Source: Owenia fusiformis (taxonomy: Eukaryota; Annelida; Polychaeta; Sabellida; Oweniidae). From it: a stretch of 64,000 nucleotides of DNA. Made by a program: the position numbers and the translations under genes. Shown here piece by piece: positions 1-13,700 of the stretch. The DNA lies in NCBI GenBank assembly GCA_903813345.2, contig CAIIXF020000001.1, positions 14,775,915 through 14,839,914 of the forward strand, given 5' to 3'. Within the stretch, counting starts at the first letter, position 1, and each line of letters opens with the position of its first letter. A model generated the notes under the pieces. That model did not search any database and was not told the DNA's origin. It saw nothing but the letters and a program-made list of their open reading frames with translations.

Positions 1-2331
1 CTAGATTTAAAAATGAATATATGATAAATGTGTGACAGGTTGCCAATAGTTATTTTTAGAAAGTTACTTAACCTGAGGTTGAGCTCCTGTAAGACTGGTG
101 GTGCATACATGTATTAATCAGCTATTTATTCTAAATCCATGATGAAAATTATATAAAATAAGCAGGTATTATTTCGGGACATCATATACCTTTGATGTCA
201 TTTGCAACTTTTCCGATAGTTAGTGTAATCAATTTGTTAATTCGATTTGAGCACTACTACTGTATACATGCTGGCATCTACAATGTGTACTTGTATAATT
301 TATATCATGGCTGTAAAAAAATTACTTGATATATTAGCTCATAAAGCTGATGGAGAATTCAGAAATTTAACTTATATTGTAATATAAAGATGGAAGATGT
401 ATTTACTGTATGACAGTTTTCATTTTCAACCATGTTATTTTGACCAAATATTTGTGTAGTTTCAATTGTTTTATACATGGCTTTTAATTCCCATTTTGTA
501 AATGCATGGGCAAGTTTACTCCTTTTCTGTATCCATTGATCAATAGTTTAAAATCATTCAGTAGATTTGCAACTTCATATATGGAATTGAACATGTAATG
601 AGATGATTAAGGCTTTACTTTTTCATTTTTTGTATTACTGTGTTGATTTATGTCTCCACCAAGAAATCTTTTCATATTGTCAAGGAGGATTGGCTCCACG
701 AGTCGAAGTCGATATTTTCCAACAATGAAAACGGCCAAATGTCATTATTTCTGATTTTATAACTGATAATACAAATTCAAAATAAAGAGTTCAAAAGATT
801 TGAACCAATATCTCGATCATTTCGTGTGAGTTTTGGAATGTTTGGTGGCTGTTGGAATTCAAATTTTCATCCCCATATATGGGACAGAATATCGATGTTG
901 CACTCTGGGAGCCAATCCTCCTTGATACTGTTTAGCAAACATTTTTCTGACTGACAATGTAATTCATTGTTTATCTGTTTATTTGTTGCATTCCCAGGTG
1001 ATGACATTTTGTCATGTTCATGCTTTGTTTTACTTTGCAGTATTACAGTATTAATAGCAAATCAAATGAACTATTAATTACTGTGCAATCAATTTGTACA
1101 TGCAAATACATGTAAGAACATTGCATAACAATTACTGTCAGACTTGTTTATTTCACTTAAGTACTTTAAAACTTAAATTAAAAATCTCTTATTTACCAAT
1201 CAACAAAGTCAACATGTTCTTAATAGATTTTACCATTAACATTAATTAGCTAAATTCTGCAAAGGTGAAGTCATCAATCATCAAAATTATTTGAAATTCA
1301 AATTATTGAATACTATACTTAAGAAACTGAATAGAATATTAAAGATGATAATGTACAATAAAGGACAGTTGATCTGCAATGTATCTTGGCTCAGAGGTAA
1401 ATATCTTCTAGAAGAATTAATATTTGCTATAGTCTCGCATTAAGCCCCTACACTCTCATCACCTTTCTGTACTGTGTAAGAAAGAGAGTGTTGGTGGGGG
1501 GGGGGGTTCAAGTGAAAGAAAGTCCAAATGTTTCACACTAATACTAGAACACACCTATATTTTGTTTTCTTTTGTTAGTCAAAGAAAATATTGGGACTTA
1601 AAGTACTGTTATAAAAAGTTGTAAAACTATGATACTAATAAAGTATGCATAGACAGTAGAAAAACCTGCAAGACGATACATATACTGTACATTAAAATAT
1701 ATTTTAATGTGATGTCTGGTGAGGTCAAAATATAGATGGGCAAATCTTGATCAAGCCATTTGCCCACCTGACCTTATAAATGAAAATTCTGACTGAAAAT
1801 GAGAACAAAGTTGTATAAGGCACTGTATTTGAACATGGGCTTTCAACTATTCAAGTATGGAATCTGTTAATATGGAACAGTTGAATCCAATCAAGATCAA
1901 CTTTCAAATGTAATGATTGAGTATGTGGGAGCATCCTTAAAGGAGATTCACAACTCCTTAGCTAAGTGTAGATTTTGACTTTGGGCCACTACGCAAAAGA
2001 TTTCAGTGGCATACAGTGGCTTTCAAGCCCCTGCACACACCAAGCCACGGGGATTTGAATCCTTCCTGATTTTTGTTTGCTTATGTTATGACGCCTTTAC
2101 ATTCTCATTGAATAAATCATATACTGGATTTACATTTTTTATTATAATTCATTGTTATGTTTTTTTATGGTGCGTGTAATGATTTTAAAGATATTATATG
2201 GTAATTGATGGTCTATATTTGTATCAAATTGGGACGTTTTGACATGGTTAGTATTTGAGATCGCTTTTTAATTGGTTAGTATTGTCTAGACTGTTGTCAA
2301 TATGTACGCATGATATCCTATCCTAACATTT
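1..2331. other. Intergenic stretch, no gene recognised
   Basis: AT-rich sequence without a recognisable exon. Apart from the element at 675-930 it holds a fragment near 1000-1033 resembling the right end of the repeat family at 2332-3142, a G-run near 1494-1507, and an AT palindrome near 1692-1714. No RNA gene was seen. Confidence 0.5.
675..930. mobile_element. Short inverted-repeat element (MITE-like)
   Basis: The 17 bases CAAGGAGGATTGGCTCC at 681-697 recur as an exact inverted copy at 908-924, giving an element of about 250 bp with no coding capacity. A stretch near 12272-12306 resembles its right end. Class is uncertain because the target duplication is not clear. Confidence 0.6.
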
Positions 2332-3142
2332 TTATGTCACCACCAAAAGTGGTGACATATTGTTATGGTCTCCGTTTTTTTGCGACGGCGGTTGGTGGTT
2401 GGCTCCGGCGGTTGGTGGTTGGCGTCTGTAACAATTTCTTACAATTTCCTATAACTTAACAAATACTGTTTAGACTGACTTCAATTTTTTTCTAAATCAT
2501 CTACATGTTCTCAGAAGTTCAAATCTGACTTTAGATTTGACATTTGACCTTCAATGACCTTTTCAAGGTCAAAAAGGTCTTTTTTCAACTTGCTTCACAT
2601 TGACTTAATTTTTTTTTTAAATCATCTACATGTTCTCAGAAATTCAAATCTGACTTTAGATTTGACATTTGACCTTCAATGACCTTCTCAAGGTCAAAAA
2701 AGGTCTGTTTTCAACTTGCTTCAAATTGACTAAATTTTTTTTTCAAAATCATCTAAGTGTTCTCAGAAATTCAAATATGACTTTAGATTTGACATTTGAC
2801 CTTCAATGACCTTCTCAAGGTCAAAAAAGGTCAAAAAGGTATTTTTTCAACTTGCTTCAAATTGACTAATTTTTTTTTTCAAGATCATCTACATGTTCTC
2901 AGAAATTCAAATCCGACTTTAGATTTGACATTTGACCTTTAATGACCTTCTCAAGGTCAAAAAAGGTCAAAAAGGTCTGTTTTCAACTTGCTTCAAATTG
3001 ACCAAATTTTTTTTTCAAAATCATCTACATGTTCTAAGAAGTTCAAATCAAACCTTCTTAAGGTCAAAAGGTATTTTCCAACTTGCTTTAAATTGACCAA
3101 ATTGTTTTAGGTGGTGACATTTTGTCATGTTAATGCCTTGTT
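2332..3142. repeat. Minisatellite-bearing repeat element, copy A
   Basis: The left end is a short hairpin (GTCACCACC, four A, GGTGGTGAC-like). The right end carries the inverse, GGTGGTGACAT, followed by a tail ending GCCTTGTT. Between them about five diverged units of roughly 130 bp repeat an AACTTGCTTCAAATTGAC core, a T-run, a CATCTACATGTTCTCAG block and a TTTGACCTTCAATGACC block. Copy B at 53456-54852 shares both ends and the unit. There is no open reading frame, so it is a non-autonomous element of unknown class that expands by internal units. Confidence 0.75.
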
Positions 3143-3212
3143 ACTTTTGTAATCACTTTCAATATACCAACCACATTACAGATCGATAACAAAAACTGCA
3201 ACCCACGCTTTT

Positions 3213-4042
3213 TATCGCACTTTGAAAAAGTGCTATATTGTCGTCATCTTGTGCTGTTGGGCGGGCGGGCGGGCGGGCGTGCGGGCAGGGGGCACATAAA
3301 CCAAATCTTGTCATCAAATTTCCAGGATAACTGCTTACCTGTTCGACTTGAAATTTTTACAGATGCAAGAGCAGACTAGTACCAAGATCTGATTAGGTTA
3401 AGGGCATGCTGGGTAAACTACGTGGCGGCGATTTTGAATTTTTCAACAAATCTTGTCATCAAAATTCCAGGAAAACCACTTATCCGTTCAACTTGAAATT
3501 TTTACAGATGCAAGAGCAGACGATTGCCAAGATCTGATTAGGTTTATGGTATGCTTGCTGAATTACATGGTGGCCATTTTGAATTTTTCAATTTGGCGGT
3601 CATTTTGAATTTTTTAACTTGCTCCAAATTGACCAAATTCTTTTTTAAAAAACATCTACAAGTTCTCAGAAGTTCAAATCTGACCTTAGATTTCAGATTT
3701 GACCTTCAGTGACCTTGTAAAGGTCAAAAATTTGATTTTCTAAATTGATATTTTGGATTTCAATTTAGGTCAGCTTAATTAAAAAAGACCTACTGAGGTC
3801 TGAAAAAGTGAAATTTTCAAGGTCGAAAGGTCATCAAATTAGGTCACAAACAATGTTATCTAAATTTTCCCAAAGTTCAAGACTACAAATAAATTCTTGT
3901 CATCAAAATTGCAGGAAAACCGCTAACCTTGTCAACTTGAAATGTTTACAGATGCAAGAGCAGACTAGTGCCAAGGTCTGATTAGGTTTTGGCCATGCTG
4001 GGTAAATTGCATGGTGGCCAGTTTGCTCTTCAAAGTGCGATA
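3213..4042. repeat. Second minisatellite-bearing element with TATCGCACTTTG ends
   Basis: It starts with TATCGCACTTTG, which folds with the neighbouring AAAGTGC, and ends with the inverse CAAAGTGCGATA. A GGGC microsatellite lies near 3257-3290. A unit of about 100 bp beginning AATCTTGTCATCAAA and ending near GATCTGATTAGG occurs about three times (near 3303, 3450 and 3893). Between them, at about 3614-3725, sits one unit of the other family's minisatellite. No coding capacity. Confidence 0.65.
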
Positions 4043-4852
4043 TTTATCACTGTGTGTCTTGTTGAATCAAACAGTGAGCCTATAGATAAGTATGTATCTC
4101 TCCCGTATGACTGAAAGCATTCACCGTGTGGTATAACAAAAGGAGATAGACAGCATTCACTTATTCCAAAAGTAGTTCTAATAACATAGCAATAAAGAGA
4201 TTCTACAATAGATAAAGTTCACAAATATGTACCTCTGAGGGTGGTATGTGGAACTGTTTACAGTTCCTGCTTCAAGAAGGGGAAATCGTAATATGACTTG
4301 TAAAGCTTATATATCAGTATATACCTCAGAGGGTCGTGTTTGGAACTGTAAACAGTTTTTGCTCCCAAGGAAAATTTGAAGATGACTTAACCCCCTTCTG
4401 TTCCACTTTATCCATTAGCAAAATGAGAAAGACAGAAATGGTTGTCCAGAAGTATTTCTTATAATATTCCTTATTTATCTAAATATGATTCTACAATAGA
4501 TAAAGTTTGCATGTACCTCTGACTCTGAAGAAACTCCGAATGATTCCCCCTCCCTATTTCATTCAATAAATAAGGGAGAAGGACTGAACTTTACTCACTT
4601 ATTCCAAAATCATTTCTTCATATATCCCCTTTACCCATGAAGAAATTTTTCAGTTGATACAGATTTCATGTGCAGTTGAGCATAATTCAAAGGTTTGTGT
4701 GAGACCCCCCCCACATGGAAAGTGATGGAGGTTTTGACAAAATAAAGATTGGGCTATCAAACTCAAACCTATTGAGTCAATTTCCCCACACTGGAAGCAA
4801 TAATAGAGAGTCAAATATAGTGAAAATTCCTATTATTAACTTTCGAAAGTCT
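4043..4852. other. Intergenic, diverged direct repeats
   Basis: No gene seen. ATTCTACAATAGATAAAGTT followed by a TGTACCTCTGA block appears near 4200 and again near 4489, suggesting an old direct duplication with a period near 290 bp. Confidence 0.4.
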
Positions 4853-5190
4853 CAAAGCCATATCAAAAATACAAAAAAGTATTTTATCATTGCATTACTT
4901 ATTACAATGTCAGACATAGCTTAGAAATGAGTTTTGAATACTACTTGGAGCACTATAACTGCCTATTATTTCTCTGAAGCTGCAACAGTAAAATCGGTAA
5001 GACTAAAAAGGGGTAAGGGGTAGGGGTCAACAAAGCCATATTAAAAATACAAAATAGTACTCAATCATTACATTCTATATATTACAATGTCACCCATAGC
5101 CTGGAAATGATTTTTGATTACTACTTGGAGCACTATAACTGACTATTATTTCTCTGAAGCTGCAAAAATAAGATTGGTGAAACTAAAAAA
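4853..5190. repeat. Two-unit tandem repeat, period about 178 bp
   Basis: CAAAGCCATAT begins at 4853 and again at 5031. Both units continue through a TACTTGGAGCACTATAACTG block and a TATTTCTCTGAAGCTGCAA block, with scattered differences. It is non-coding and shows no sign of recent homogenisation. Confidence 0.7.
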
Positions 5191-6039
5191 ATAACGAAAA
5201 TATACTTTTTATTTGGATAAATTATATTTTCTCCCAAACCAATCAACATATCTCTCTATAATTTCAGGATCCACTGATCCACTGTACTGGTGACATATTA
5301 TGTGAAATCAGTACTATCTGAGGTACTATGGCAAATATTTAATTGATTTTATTTACTGAACACAGCTGGCTCAAAAGCCCGGTAGAGTAAGATTTTATAG
5401 AATGACAATCTAATAACCCCCTCAAATATTATTCTAGGGGGGGGGGTAAAGGCTCAGAATCATTCGTCCACAAACTAATACGACCCAGACATATGTGAAT
5501 TGATGCTGAATTAAGTTATCTATCAGAAAAATTATGTCAAACAAGTGGCTCTTGGACTTCCCAAAATCACCCTTGGTATACGCAGCTAACGAAAATTGAC
5601 CGGTACGGGTCAAAAGCTGGACCGGTACGGGTTAACGGTTTTATTTGAATTTTAAAACAGCCATAACTTGCTCAATATTGACTTCCTCGTGTCTAATTTG
5701 AAATATATGATGCCTCCCGATGCTTTTAAGTACATGTACCCCAATTTTTTACAGATTTTTAAACGGACCAAAACTCTCTAAATGCGCATTTATGCTATTT
5801 TCTCTCTAGAACGACTGTCTCATTTTCACGATTACTTTTATTTAGTACTTTTAACATATAAGATCTATTTTTCCCCATCAAGGTATGATGTAAATGACAT
5901 GCTATTTAGTATTTACATCTTGTGAGTTCCAATGACGCCCGTTTGATTTTATAAAAAATGCCAAACTTTGTGACAAAGAATTTCCTCTTGCTTGCAGCGA
6001 GAAGACGGACCGGTTCGGGGCAATAGAGATACCCATATA
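5191..6039. other. Intergenic, no gene recognised
   Basis: The only structure noticed is GGACCGG or GACCGG followed by TACGGGT, repeated at about 5598-5632, with a related GGACCGGTTCGGGG near 6008. This might be the remains of an inverted-repeat element, but its ends could not be fixed. Confidence 0.35.
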
Positions 6040-6805
6040 ATTGGTCGGTTGGAAAATGTTGTGTTTTTACACATTTCCTTTGATCATTTCCTCCCTTGTC
6101 GTCTAAGAGTGTCGAGGATTTTTAAGAGCATGTGTTTCTTTAAACAGTTCAATTAAGGTCTGTTGAAGATTTAATACTTATTCACATTTTGGCTATAATT
6201 TAGAAAATCATAAGTGTACGTTGTCAACTCGAATGTACGTTGTCCCATTGAACTTACTCAATTCACAATTAACCCTAATGCAGACAACGTATTTTTCATG
6301 ACGCTAACAGACAGGGGGGTCAGATGACGAATAATCAAACAGGCTGGAAGCAGACTCCGTGGCAGTGCTAGTCTTCAACATATTCTATTCCGAGACACTG
6401 GATGGGAGTTTGGGCTGGAAGCTAACACCAAATGGAGAAAAATTAACCACCACCACAACAATACTTTCATAAAATAAAAAAAAAGCAAAAAGGATACTTG
6501 AACATGTTCGTTTAAGATCATTTGTTACTCTTAAAAACCTTAATGAATTTTGAAATGAAATCATTACATTGTTTAATATTACGTATATCTCATGAATTTC
6601 AATTACAGGGACAACGTACATTCGAGTTGACAAAGCACATTTCTGATTTTTTTAGATTTCAATAAATACTTGAATATTTACCTATTACGAACCTACATCA
6701 CACCTGCATCATTGTATTTGCTTCAAATCAATTAAATAGGGACATCGTACATCTAAAGTGTACTACTGTATATTTTGACACTGTACCTTGTCGATGATTA
6801 GGCGT
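6040..6805. mobile_element. Relative of the DNA transposon at 40908-43054
   Basis: Bases 6190-6805 follow the same order of blocks as 41355-43054: GTTGTCAACTCGAATGTA, a GGGACAACGTACA block with inverted relation to it, a GTGTACTAC block, and the terminal CTGTACCTTGTCGATGATTAGGCGT. Bases 6040-6130 match the inverse of about 42720-42790. It is shorter and diverged, so it is a non-autonomous or decayed copy without coding sequence. Confidence 0.6.
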
Positions 6806-7688
6806 CGTACCATGTGGAGATGAAGTTATAGTTAATAGTTATACAAGTAGCACTCAATAACGCAAATACGAGTAGGTAGTTACCAGTTTCACCACCAGGT
6901 GGCTCGTTCGGGTCAGATAGCATGGCGGGCATATAGAAGTTCCCTTTAACTAAATTACATCTGTTTTACTCGTAGTAGTTCAAATTTCATATAACCCTTA
7001 TGTATCTAATAATCAACCCAAACTAGAAGTCACATTTTCGAAAAGATTTAATTTTCAAAGCTGATTAACAATTTTCGAAACCTTTTTCTACATGTACTTT
7101 TACATGGAGATTTCAAATATGACATCACTTTGATTGAACTTTGAATATTTATGACGTAAATCAAGATTATTTTTACATTGGAATTTTTCACTCACAAATT
7201 TGGTCCGCAATGACAATAACGAAACCATAATTCGTTATTTATAGTCCACCCTGGGCATTCTGTTCTGGCTACTGGACTACTAATACTATCGAAAAAAATA
7301 TAGTCCGTTGGAATTCGTCCGTCGGTAATTTTGTCTTTTCCAGCTCCAGAAATAACAGTCGATCGTTCGTCAAATGAACAATATGAAAATTGGCAAGGTG
7401 AATTAATTACTGTGATTAATTATAATTAACGATTTATAAATGAGATATTTCCTATATCTTACACTGCTTGTATTGCGCAATTCAGTTAGGTAAGAGAGGC
7501 CAAGAGAGGAACATACATTTGACGGTAAGCGTACCAACAACTTACATTATCTCAAAACTTGTGTTCGAGGAAGAAGTCAACAAAAAAACATGTAGGCTAA
7601 GCAACATGAAAAAAGCTAAACATAAAGTGAATCAAAATTAAAACAAGCTCTGCTTAATATTTACAGAAAACCAAATTACAAACAAATT
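6806..7688 (+). promoter_or_regulatory. Region upstream of the CA-vWA gene
   Basis: This holds the 5' flank of the secreted CA-vWA protein gene, whose ATG is at 7689. A TATA-like TTTATAAATG lies near 7430. No upstream exon was recognised. The transcription start cannot be placed from sequence alone. Confidence 0.3.
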
Positions 7689-7755
7689 ATGGTATCCTTG
7701 TGTATTTTGGCCGTGTTACCTCTTTTAGTATCTTCGCAGTCCAAGCAACCATTCG
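7689..7755 (+). CDS. CA-vWA gene exon 1: signal peptide
   Basis: The ATG opens MVSLCILAVLPLLVSS, a typical cleavable signal peptide with no basic residue before the hydrophobic core, followed by QSKQPF. The exon ends in phase 1 at CG|GTAAGT. This start was chosen because it supplies the secretion signal and its phase fits the next exon. Confidence 0.75.
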
Positions 7756-10700
7756 GTAAGTTACCATATGCATGAATGCATGCATTTTTGAACGTCTACT
7801 ACTATGACATTATCCAGCGTTTGATGTATGGCGAATATCAAAATCTAGCTAGAAACTGTATAATTGGTCAAAACCGGGTCACATTTCATGGCAGAGGCGT
7901 AGCTAGCCCATTTTTATGGTTGGCCTATTAGTATAAAGAATGCATGCGTTGTTTACGGGTGTGTAGGCGTTAATTACGCTCGTGTAGATGTAAAATTACG
8001 CCCGTGCACATTTACAGGCGTGAACTTACGGCGTTAAAATTATTAATTACGGGCGTTAAGACTGTTATTTTACACGCGCTGAGAAACATCTTCACGCCCG
8101 TGGAGTTTATTTTTAGCGCCGTAAATTATGAACCAATCAGAACCTTACTTACATGATGATTTAATGCATCCTTGCTAAAAGAGCAACTCCGAGATACTTG
8201 CGCTAGTAAACTTTTTCGTCAGCACGGGCGTAATTTTACATCTACACGAGCGTAATTAACGCCTACACACCCGTAAACAACGCATGCATTCTTTATACTA
8301 ATAGGCCAACGTAATTTTTCGTCAGCACGGGCGTAATTTTACATCTACACGAGCGTAATTAACGCCTACACACCCGTAAACAACGCATACATTCTTTATA
8401 CTAATAGGCCAACCATACATTTTGCGAGTGTACGCCCGTATGATTTCCCGGTTTTATCAAAATTAACAAAACGATGGTTCCATAAAATAGGAAGATCCCG
8501 AGTGTTGAGAAGATAGGGGACACACTAAACACTCTTAATTTAATGAAGGAAATATGTATTGTTTGATCATTTTGACATAGCTTTTTAAAAGCATTGAATT
8601 AACTGTATTAACAGATAATATTCGGGAAACAAAATAGACAGATTGAATTCTATATAATCATGCCATCGGCGATCGAAGCCGTCTATCAAGGCGATTTTAT
8701 TTTTTAGGCTACCTAAAACTGTATGTATGAGGCTCATTGTTTTAAGCTTTTGTGGTCATTCTCCATGAAATATTATTATTTTTTCTGTGTTTGTTTTTAT
8801 CTAGCTCACAAGATGATTAACAATAAAAGAACAGTTACACGACCGTCTCAACTCCATTTCGGATCTTAACAACTGTACGTGATTCTATAGAATAAATTCT
8901 ATCTTTCTGTTTTTTGCATTTTTGCATTTGCGAACATGTCAATAACAGTATCAATGTTTATATCGTGTTCCCTATGGATATGTATCATGGCCAAGGAAGA
9001 AAGTCTTTCCTCGTTCATTGTGGAACGCAAGTATGACTTAATGAATAACAGGATCAACGGGATCAATGCCGGGAGCTCTTGCTGGGGCCGCCATTGAAGA
9101 ATACACAACTACAATGTCAACTCAACTGAAACGAAATAAAATTCTCTAATTATCAGTAGGTAACTGATTCAAAACAAAGAAAATGAAATAATCGAGAACT
9201 TTTTTATGTATTAACACGAGTCTTCATAGATCTCCTATCGATTTCTATCTCTTGGTAAAATATTTATTTTTCATCACAATTAATCAGGTAAATTTTATTT
9301 TTCCTTAAAATTTGACAGTACGCCTGGGCGTACTTGGCGTACACGTAGCTACGCCACTGCATGGAATATCTGATTTTATCCCATACTTAGTGGTGTTATA
9401 GGTAAATTACATGCAGGAATATAATTGATATTTGAGGTGAGCGGAAGATATATATATCTCCCGCTGAGCGGAGCGGGAGATATATATATCACCCGCTCAA
9501 CAATCCCCGGTAATTTCGTTTTATGCTAAATAAAAACCTTTGGAGTTTTTAAAAAACATTAAATGTTAATGTAGTTATAATTTGTAATTATTACATGAGG
9601 GTTCCAAAACATTAAATGCATATATAATCTACTTATCTTCAAAATCTGCCAAGCGTGGGATAAATCAGTTATTTAATGCTCAATTTTTGATACATACACC
9701 TGTATCAAAAACCTCCATTAAATAACCTCTATTTACACCCTTGCCCAAGTCTTTCTAATCCCGATATCATCCCTGATATCGCCCCTGTCCCAAATGTGTG
9801 ATTTATCACTTGCTATTATATGTATACCTGCCTGATATTGCTCTGACCATGGTATAATATCTTTTATTTATCTTGATTAAAAAGAAAAAAAGACACCGAC
9901 TTAGGCAAGGTCCTGGGCAAGGCTAGTATTCACCTCGGTAGAGTTAAATATTTGTTTAGTATTCTTGTATAAAAGTCATTTCATTATAAATAATCAATAT
10001 TCAATTCTTTTTCAGAATTTACTGGAGAAAATGGTAAGTGTATTGTACTTATATATGGAATATGCCCACGTCTCACTTCATAAAATCATAGAACATGTAC
10101 ACGCTATCTTATGATCTAAGAGTCGGAGAGTCGGAAATACTACATACTGTTGTAAGCAAACTTTTTCAAAAGAGCGCGACGGTGAACTGTTAATATATTA
10201 GAAATAAAAGATTCATTTTCCTTATTCAGTCATGCTTTCTCTCTCTGGTGAAAAAAACAGATTTCATATTCATTCAGGATCCCCATACCTTGGATGATGT
10301 ATATAAAGATAAACCCAAAATAGTTTTTAAATTTATATGTACTTTTTGACTATGCTCATCTTCGACTTCCAATGAAGCAACTGAAACCTTGTGAATCAAG
10401 ATGGACTATGTTTGGCTCAATAACAAACGATGTAATCTTGGTGTATTATTTGATCTGCTCTACAGGCGTGGATTCCTGGGGAGAAGATACTCCTCTCTGT
10501 GACACGGGAACGCGACAATCTCCCATTAATATCATCCACGAAGATACTGTTATCGATCGCTCATTATACTCGCTGCAGTTTTATAATTTAGACTCCAAAG
10601 TACGAAATAATATAGCGAATGATGGAGTTAAAGGTAAGGCAATTTATTTGAGTAGCCCTACGGTAATTTTGAATTTAGACTTAAATTAAGAACCCCGAAT

Positions 10701-13700
10701 GCCCGAAGGCAAGATTGCCCAAGCCATATCACTACATTCTGATACTCAGACCATCTCTGCTATGCACAAGAATTCTAGAAGGAAACTGAGAGAAGGCTGT
10801 GATATCTCACGATGTATCACTTCGACTATAATCTAGTATATGTCATTCCGTATTGGGTTGGGAAAATCGAAATCTGGAAACACCTTGCTTGCTATATATA
10901 CAGGCCGGGCCGAAAAAATTGGAACATTTTTCCATCCAGTGTAACTTTTTTGTTAGTCATTTATTATCTCCAATACTTCTGGAAATTGAAATACAATTCA
11001 TGATATTGATACACAAGAGACACATTATACAGAACATGACCATGACAATCCAAAAATGATTGTACATACATATTTTTATCTTTTTCAATTCATTTTCATC
11101 TTTTCTCATTTTTACAAATAATTATTTTACCAGTATCCGAATTTTTGTGGATTGAACTGCAATAATAAAGAAAATTGAATAAATAGAAAAATGTTCCAAT
11201 TTTTTGGCCCATCCTGTATACAGGATGATCATTAAGAAAGATCAAATGTGCTCTAAATTTTGTAAACATAAATGAATCTGGCTCATTTTCTTACAGAATG
11301 TTGATCTATTAATTATTCATACCGGCTTAAAAATCACCAAAACTGTGTTGGATATAATACCAAATATAAAGAACACCTAAAATAAACATCTGAGAAAATA
11401 AGAATGTAGGAAGAATGCATTGAATATAACAAAATATGGCGGTATTTCCAAAGTATAAAACCATGAAGAAAGAAAACATCATAATATTTTCTTTCTTTTT
11501 TTGACTGCTCCTCGACATGGGTTGCCATGATTACCATAGAACGCAGAATTTAAATGTAACGTGTTGAAATTAACGTTTTGTACAGTGGGGGACATAAAGA
11601 ATTACAAAAGCTATTGAAATTACATGCTGTCGCACATGTAATAAATTCTTACCTCAGTGTATTCAGTGCTCTATTTTCTCCGTCCTAGTAAGTCCAGATA
11701 TAGTGGAATTCGTGTCCACAATGACAAATAAGAACTTAAACATGACACGTGTCAACATGACACGTGTCAGCTTTCAAATGCTGTTCCGCCATTTTGAAAT
11801 CTGTCACGAGTAAATAAGGTATGAGGTTCCATATCCATCCGCCAAAAGGTATGACCCCTATATAGTCCATTTAAAAACTCGTGGTATTGTTCTAAATAAC
11901 GCCATAGTTGGCTTCTAGGGTGGTATCAAAATAAAGAGGAGGAGTTCCACTTTCATTTGAATTACGAAAATAGCGATGTAGGTCAAAAATAGCTCCGACG
12001 TGAGCATGTTTACTACGCGTTTGCCCATCATATCAGAATTGAGGAAGTGGTAGCAAACGCGAGTCACAATAAATGGACGCTGATATCTCAAAAAGTAACC
12101 TGACTCCCTGTAATTTGATGTAGATCAATCGAACGCCTATATGAACAGGTACATTTTGATATATAACACTATGGGGGGTAAGCGTTTTATAGTTGGTCAC
12201 GAACGCCATATGTGCAAAGTATTGTTATGAATTTTCGAATTTGGTGTTGGATTACGGTACTCATACCATAAGGTTACCTGATGTTGCATTCTGGGAGTCA
12301 ATCCTCTTTGGATCACAAACATGGCGATTCATGAAAACATTCATTCGATGTGGTAGGGATTTGTCCATCATTTGCAGGTATGAAGCTTTGGATTTATTTA
12401 TTGTGCTACTTAAAGTGAATGGGAATTATTTTTCTACAGCTTGGGAGAGTTTGAGACACGAAACTTAGAATTTAGCTCATTGTGACAACTTTTGAGGGTT
12501 GAGTTATATTTTTTGTCCCCACTGTATGTATAGTTATTAGATCAACATTCTCTGAGAAAATGAACCAGATTCATTATTGTTTACAAAATCAGAGCACTTT
12601 TGATCTTTAGGATCACCCTGTAGATCAAAGAAAAGGCTTGAGTTTAAAGTTCAAGGTCACGCCAAAGGTCAAATTTCAATGTATAACTAGTATTCTTTAA
12701 AATTTTAAAGCTCAACGTGCCTCTGTTTGGGGACATGAGAAGGTCAAAGTAAGGTGAAATGGCAATATTCCCAAGCGCTGTGTGGCTCCTGGGGTCATGG
12801 AATGTCAAGGTCATTTGAAGTCAAATATCAAGTGGAAATTTCAGAAAACTTATACCATGCTTTTGAGTTCATAAAAGGCCAAGCTTGTATTTTAGGTAAT
12901 GGGTACTAGATAAGTACTCGAAACGTCAAAGATAACAACTCATTCACATTTTGAATTCATTACTAATATATATTCCCTCGACAATTATAAACGTGCAAAA
13001 TGTTGAATAATGATTGTTTCCAGTAAGAATTGATATTGGTGAGAAGCAGAACGTTTTTGCATATTTTGGTGGGCTGCCTGGAGTATACAGACTGAGAGAC
13101 GTGAATATAAATTGGCCAGCCAGTCACCTCATTGACGGATATCGGGCAGACTTAGAAGTAAATATAAAGTACTTCTTCGTACTTTGTTTGATCTCGATTT
13201 TGTTAATGTGGTTAATTAAAGGTAGAATCGAAGAAAGAAGCAATTGCTTCTAAAATTGTCTCACTTCGGCCTTTACGGTCCATTTTTTCAATATTTTCGA
13301 ATATTATCAGAATCACTTCTAATATTTGTAACCTCAAAGAAGTTTTAACATTTCTCATAGCCACCGTCTTTGCGATTGATGCTGGTCATTACTAATATAT
13401 ATTCCCATCAATCACTGCGATTGATGCTGGTCCATATATGGCTAATCTAGCCACAAGCCTCTGTGACTCCCCCTTACTCGACTTAAATACCTTTTCACAC
13501 ACTTGTTGTACCTAGGGGAGGGGGGGGGAGCTAGACTAGCATTTGGCGTTTCAAGTCTGTAACAAATATTACAAGTTTGCAACCATTTTCAATGAAATTA
13601 AACCATGTGGTGAATTTATAGCTGACATTACGTGGGTACAATGCTGAGCTGTACAAGAGCATTGATGACGCTGATGGAAAGAAAGATGGTATAGCTTTGT

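Noticed and set aside
12193-12468. 91-codon plus-strand open frame inside a transposon
   Set aside because: No domain recognised, and the surrounding element shows no transposase. Probably chance.
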